NCBI GenBank assembly: GCA_024811115.1
Contig: JAKOGH010000774.1
Coordinates: 1-25,364, forward strand
Origin: Terana coerulea
Lineage: Eukaryota; Basidiomycota; Agaricomycetes; Polyporales; Phanerochaetaceae
Direction: 5' to 3'
DNA length: 25,364 bases
A model generated the notes under the pieces. That model worked only from the letters and a program-made list of their open reading frames with translations, was not told where the DNA came from and did not search any database. The position numbers and the translations under genes were made by a program. This document shows positions 23,058 to 25,364 of this stretch, piece after piece (positions within the stretch are counted from its first letter, which is position 1; the number at the start of each line of letters is the position of its first letter).

Positions 23058-24887
23058 CTAATTATTGTCAAGAATGTGCATGACGTTCGCAGTGATGTCG
23101 TTGAGCACGGCGTCCAGGTAAGCCTGGTCATAAACGTCCGTAGCCTGCGTTCCTCAGTTGTAGTACCCTGCAACAGTACGAGTTTCGGACGACTCACATT
23201 GATTTGAAAGTGTAGGCGATCGTCCCAGCTCCACGCATGCATCGACCTGATACACATTGTCAGTACACACACCGTGTACATAGGAACGGGGAGCTTACGG
23301 CCGCCGCAGACTCGTCCAACGGTTGCCGAACTTGATACCCAAGACTTCCACAACCGACTCGCCGCTTTCCGCAGGCCAGAACCGCTGGACTTGCTGATCG
23401 ACCGCCCCGAGGTTCGTCATGATCGGGGCGTGCGGGCTGCGCTGGATAGAGTACGCCGGCCGGTCGATGACATCCGCGAACACCAGGTTCGGCTTGGCGA
23501 TCCACGCTTGGTACTGCGCGCGGATAGTGGCCATGAGCCCGATCAGCCAGTGGCGGGGGTTGAGTCTGGCTGAAGGGTGTCGAGCCGCGCCACGACGGGG
23601 ACGAAGGTGAGATGGGAGGTGATGTACTTCGCCTCGTCGTGATCGGGTGGGAAGTATCGCTCCAATGATATTCTAAAGCCAACACAATGAGCACAAGTAA
23701 AGGTGAAGTGTTTGTAGACGACGTACGCGCTCAAGTCCAGCGTGACATGTGCCTCTCGAGCAGGAATAGTGCGACCTGGTAGGGCGGCAAGAACGACTGC
23801 TGCCTCGCACAAGTAGCCGACGGAGAATCCAAGGGCTTTGAGCCGAGCGCGCACCGCGAGGGAAGTGCTTTGGTCTAGAATACGGTGCACTCGCACGGGA
23901 CGTCCCGAATTCTGGATATGATTCCTCTGCGGGGAAACCCAAGGCTTTCCTGAAGTACAGTGAGCATTCAGTACGAGTGCGTGCGATACGAAAAGTAAGG
24001 AAGTCTGCACGCACGCTTGACATTTTCAGGTGCTCGGGCACGTCGAGCTCGCGCAGGTCTGGCTGGTAATCCCGTGGCTTACCCATGATAGTCGGAATGT
24101 CTGCAGGAAGGCTGGCAATTTCGGTCCCGAAGGTCGCGTCCGCTAGAGGCGGCAGGTATCTCTGCTTAGAGAGCTCGTCGAGGATGCAGCAAAATATACT
24201 CCAAGTCGGGCGTGCGTCCAGGATAGCATGGGTGCCATGAACGTAGAAGGAATGCGATCCGTCTTGACGCAGAAGCAGGTGGAATCCACAGTACTGCCTG
24301 ATGCCAGGGACGGGCTCGTACGGAAGACGCGTTTGATTGGTTTGAGTGATGAATTCCTCATCCGTCGGAGCTGGATTGTGAACTGTGAGGGAGCCTTTTG
24401 CCCAGGCGGAGCCGTCCGCATGATTTGCAAGGGGTCTGTACACCCAGCGCCAGCCGGCTGGGGTTCTCAGGACTGGTTTCCATGTCGGCAGCGATGAGTG
24501 GCGTGAAGAGCCTGCGGTCAACGGTCAGCGCTTACCACGTCACTATGACGCTAACTGAGCGTACCGAAGATGAATGAGGGCATCCAAGATAGCCTCCTTA
24601 ACGTCGAGTATGGTAGTCTTGAACGTGAAGCCAATACACACATCGCCTTGACTGTTCCAGAGATCTGAGTCAGCAGCGAGGAGTGAATCGCGTCATGGAC
24701 TGCGTACCCATCGTCGTGCGTTCTCATCGCAGCCATGCGAGCTTCAGAGCAAACAAGAGGTCTATACTGAGCTTGTTAATTTGATGTGCACGCTTGGATA
24801 TCAAAATTCGCCATCAACGAACCTCACGTAATACCCCAAGTCCGTCTGAGTCCATCCAGCGGGTACAAGGGCAATAGCGCACGCCAT
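23058..24887 (-). CDS. HXXXD acyltransferase, Tri3-like (trichothecene 15-O-acetyltransferase family), frameshifted
   Basis: CoA-dependent acyltransferase of the condensation-domain/HXXXD superfamily. Basidiomycete members are routinely named after Tri3, but that name does not show that trichothecenes are made; the acceptor is unknown. I start at the ATG of 24885-24887, leading into GWTQTDLGYY, a usual N-terminal pattern, then introns at about 24767-24827 and 24515-24564. The catalytic motif is HAILD within FYVHGTHAILDARP (about 24208-24240). A long middle exon ends near 24018, then ARLKALGFSVGYLCEAAVVL (about 23850), SLERYFPPDHDEAKYITSHL (about 23640), a block reading WSWDDRLHFQIN (about 23215) and a C-terminal YDQAYLDAVLNDI to the stop at 23058-23060. 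At least four one-base shifts are needed: in the exon at 24565-24766, and at the G-runs 24460-24463, 23931-23934 and 23555-23559. Apart from these the frames are well kept. It could be a recent pseudogene or an error-laden copy of a working gene. Confidence 0.82.
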
Positions 24888-24963
24888 CTGTAGGTCTACA
24901 GGTCGAGGGAAGCTATGGGACGATTGGACCCCGAGATCATCTGTGCGCGGACGTTTTCGTTCA

Positions 24964-24971
24964 GTATATAT
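24964..24971 (-). promoter_or_regulatory. TATA box candidate for the acyltransferase gene
   Basis: The sequence GTATATAT at 24964-24971 (ATATATAC on the minus strand) lies about 77 bases before the proposed start codon at 24887. This distance leaves room for a transcript start and a 5' leader of 30-50 bases, and it supports the start codon chosen. Confidence 0.4.
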
Positions 24972-25195
24972 GGTACTCAGGGTTCTTCTATCACGAACTT
25001 GCCAACGAACATGATCTTGTCACATGCACGTTCTACTCGTCACTTACGGCTTGTTGTGCCGAGAGTCAAATGATTCTGTATGGGTACAGGGAAAGATACA
25101 TGAGTACCGCAAGAGTGCTCATCCAGACTATGGGGCTATATGCCTACATGTAGTGGATTTCTCATTTCCCTCTGTGCGGAGGGTTTATCGAGTCT

Positions 25196-25209
25196 CGGGT
25201 TTAAACCCG
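25196..25209. repeat. Perfect 14-base palindrome CGGGTTTAAACCCG
   Basis: The sequence equals its own reverse complement over 14 bases and is embedded in GC-rich DNA unlike the rest of the window. It could be a binding site for a dimeric factor or part of a repeat element; no partner copy occurs in the window. Confidence 0.8.
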
Positions 25210-25364
25210 GGCTCTGGGCGGGGTTTTTCTCAAGAGCATCGGTTTTTCGGGCCAGAGTGCCGCCGGAGACGGCCCTTCCTGTCCGTAGGGGAAGAAAAGG
25301 GCACCTATCCCAGGGGGTGCCCCGGCGAGCGACACCACGGACACACGGATTCACACTCAACGGA

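Larger units (their letters stand above)
24888..25364. other. Acyltransferase promoter and GC-rich edge sequence
   Basis: Bases 24888-25030 should be the promoter of the minus-strand acyltransferase. From about 25175 to the end the sequence becomes GC-rich and carries a palindrome and a minus-strand open frame (25136-25360) that may run off the window. That part could be the edge of a transposable element or of another gene, but I recognise no family. Confidence 0.4.

Noticed and set aside
1..25364. CRISPR array, bacterial operon, phage or plasmid features
   Set aside because: Intron-rich eukaryotic genes throughout; no spaced direct repeats and no bacterial ribosome-binding or operon pattern.

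Overview
The window looks like nuclear DNA from a filamentous basidiomycete, probably a wood- or litter-decaying agaricomycete. Every recognisable gene is cut by many short introns (about 45-65 bases, GT..AG), which is typical of that group, and the gene families present (NACHT-WD40 NLR with a C2 start, DUF6534 membrane protein, GMC oxidoreductases, aryl-alcohol dehydrogenase, Tri3-like acyltransferase) are common there. The assignment rests on gene structure and protein families, not on a database match.

Layout. 1-4160 (minus): a C2-NACHT-WD40 NLR-like gene, 3' end outside the window. 4161-9080: a long stretch with no gene I can defend. 9080-9319 (plus): a fragment of an AIM9/APH-type phosphotransferase. 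9400-11987 (minus): a 15-exon GMC oxidoreductase without a signal peptide. 11988-13987: no firm gene, but three exon-like remnants. 13988-15510 (plus): an intact seven-helix DUF6534 protein. 16088-18424 (plus): a secreted GMC oxidoreductase of aryl-alcohol-oxidase type. 18425-21171: no firm gene. 21172-22650 (plus): an aldo-keto reductase of aryl-alcohol-dehydrogenase type. 23058-24887 (minus): an HXXXD acyltransferase related to trichothecene 15-O-acetyltransferases. 24888-25364: promoter of that gene and then GC-rich sequence with a 14-base palindrome.

How the genes may work together. A secreted aryl-alcohol oxidase makes aromatic aldehydes and H2O2 outside the cell, and an intracellular aryl-alcohol dehydrogenase reduces aldehydes back to alcohols. 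This is the known aryl-alcohol redox cycle of white-rot fungi. Both genes lie within 7 kb here, with a second GMC enzyme and an acyltransferase nearby. That could be a small aromatic-metabolism neighbourhood or chance linkage.

A striking property of the sequence is that five of the six multi-exon genes need single-base length corrections to read through, mostly in short homopolymer runs, while splice sites, motifs and the remaining frames are well kept. This points to indel error in the sequence more than to gene decay, although the NLR and the acyltransferase carry enough of them that pseudogenisation cannot be excluded.
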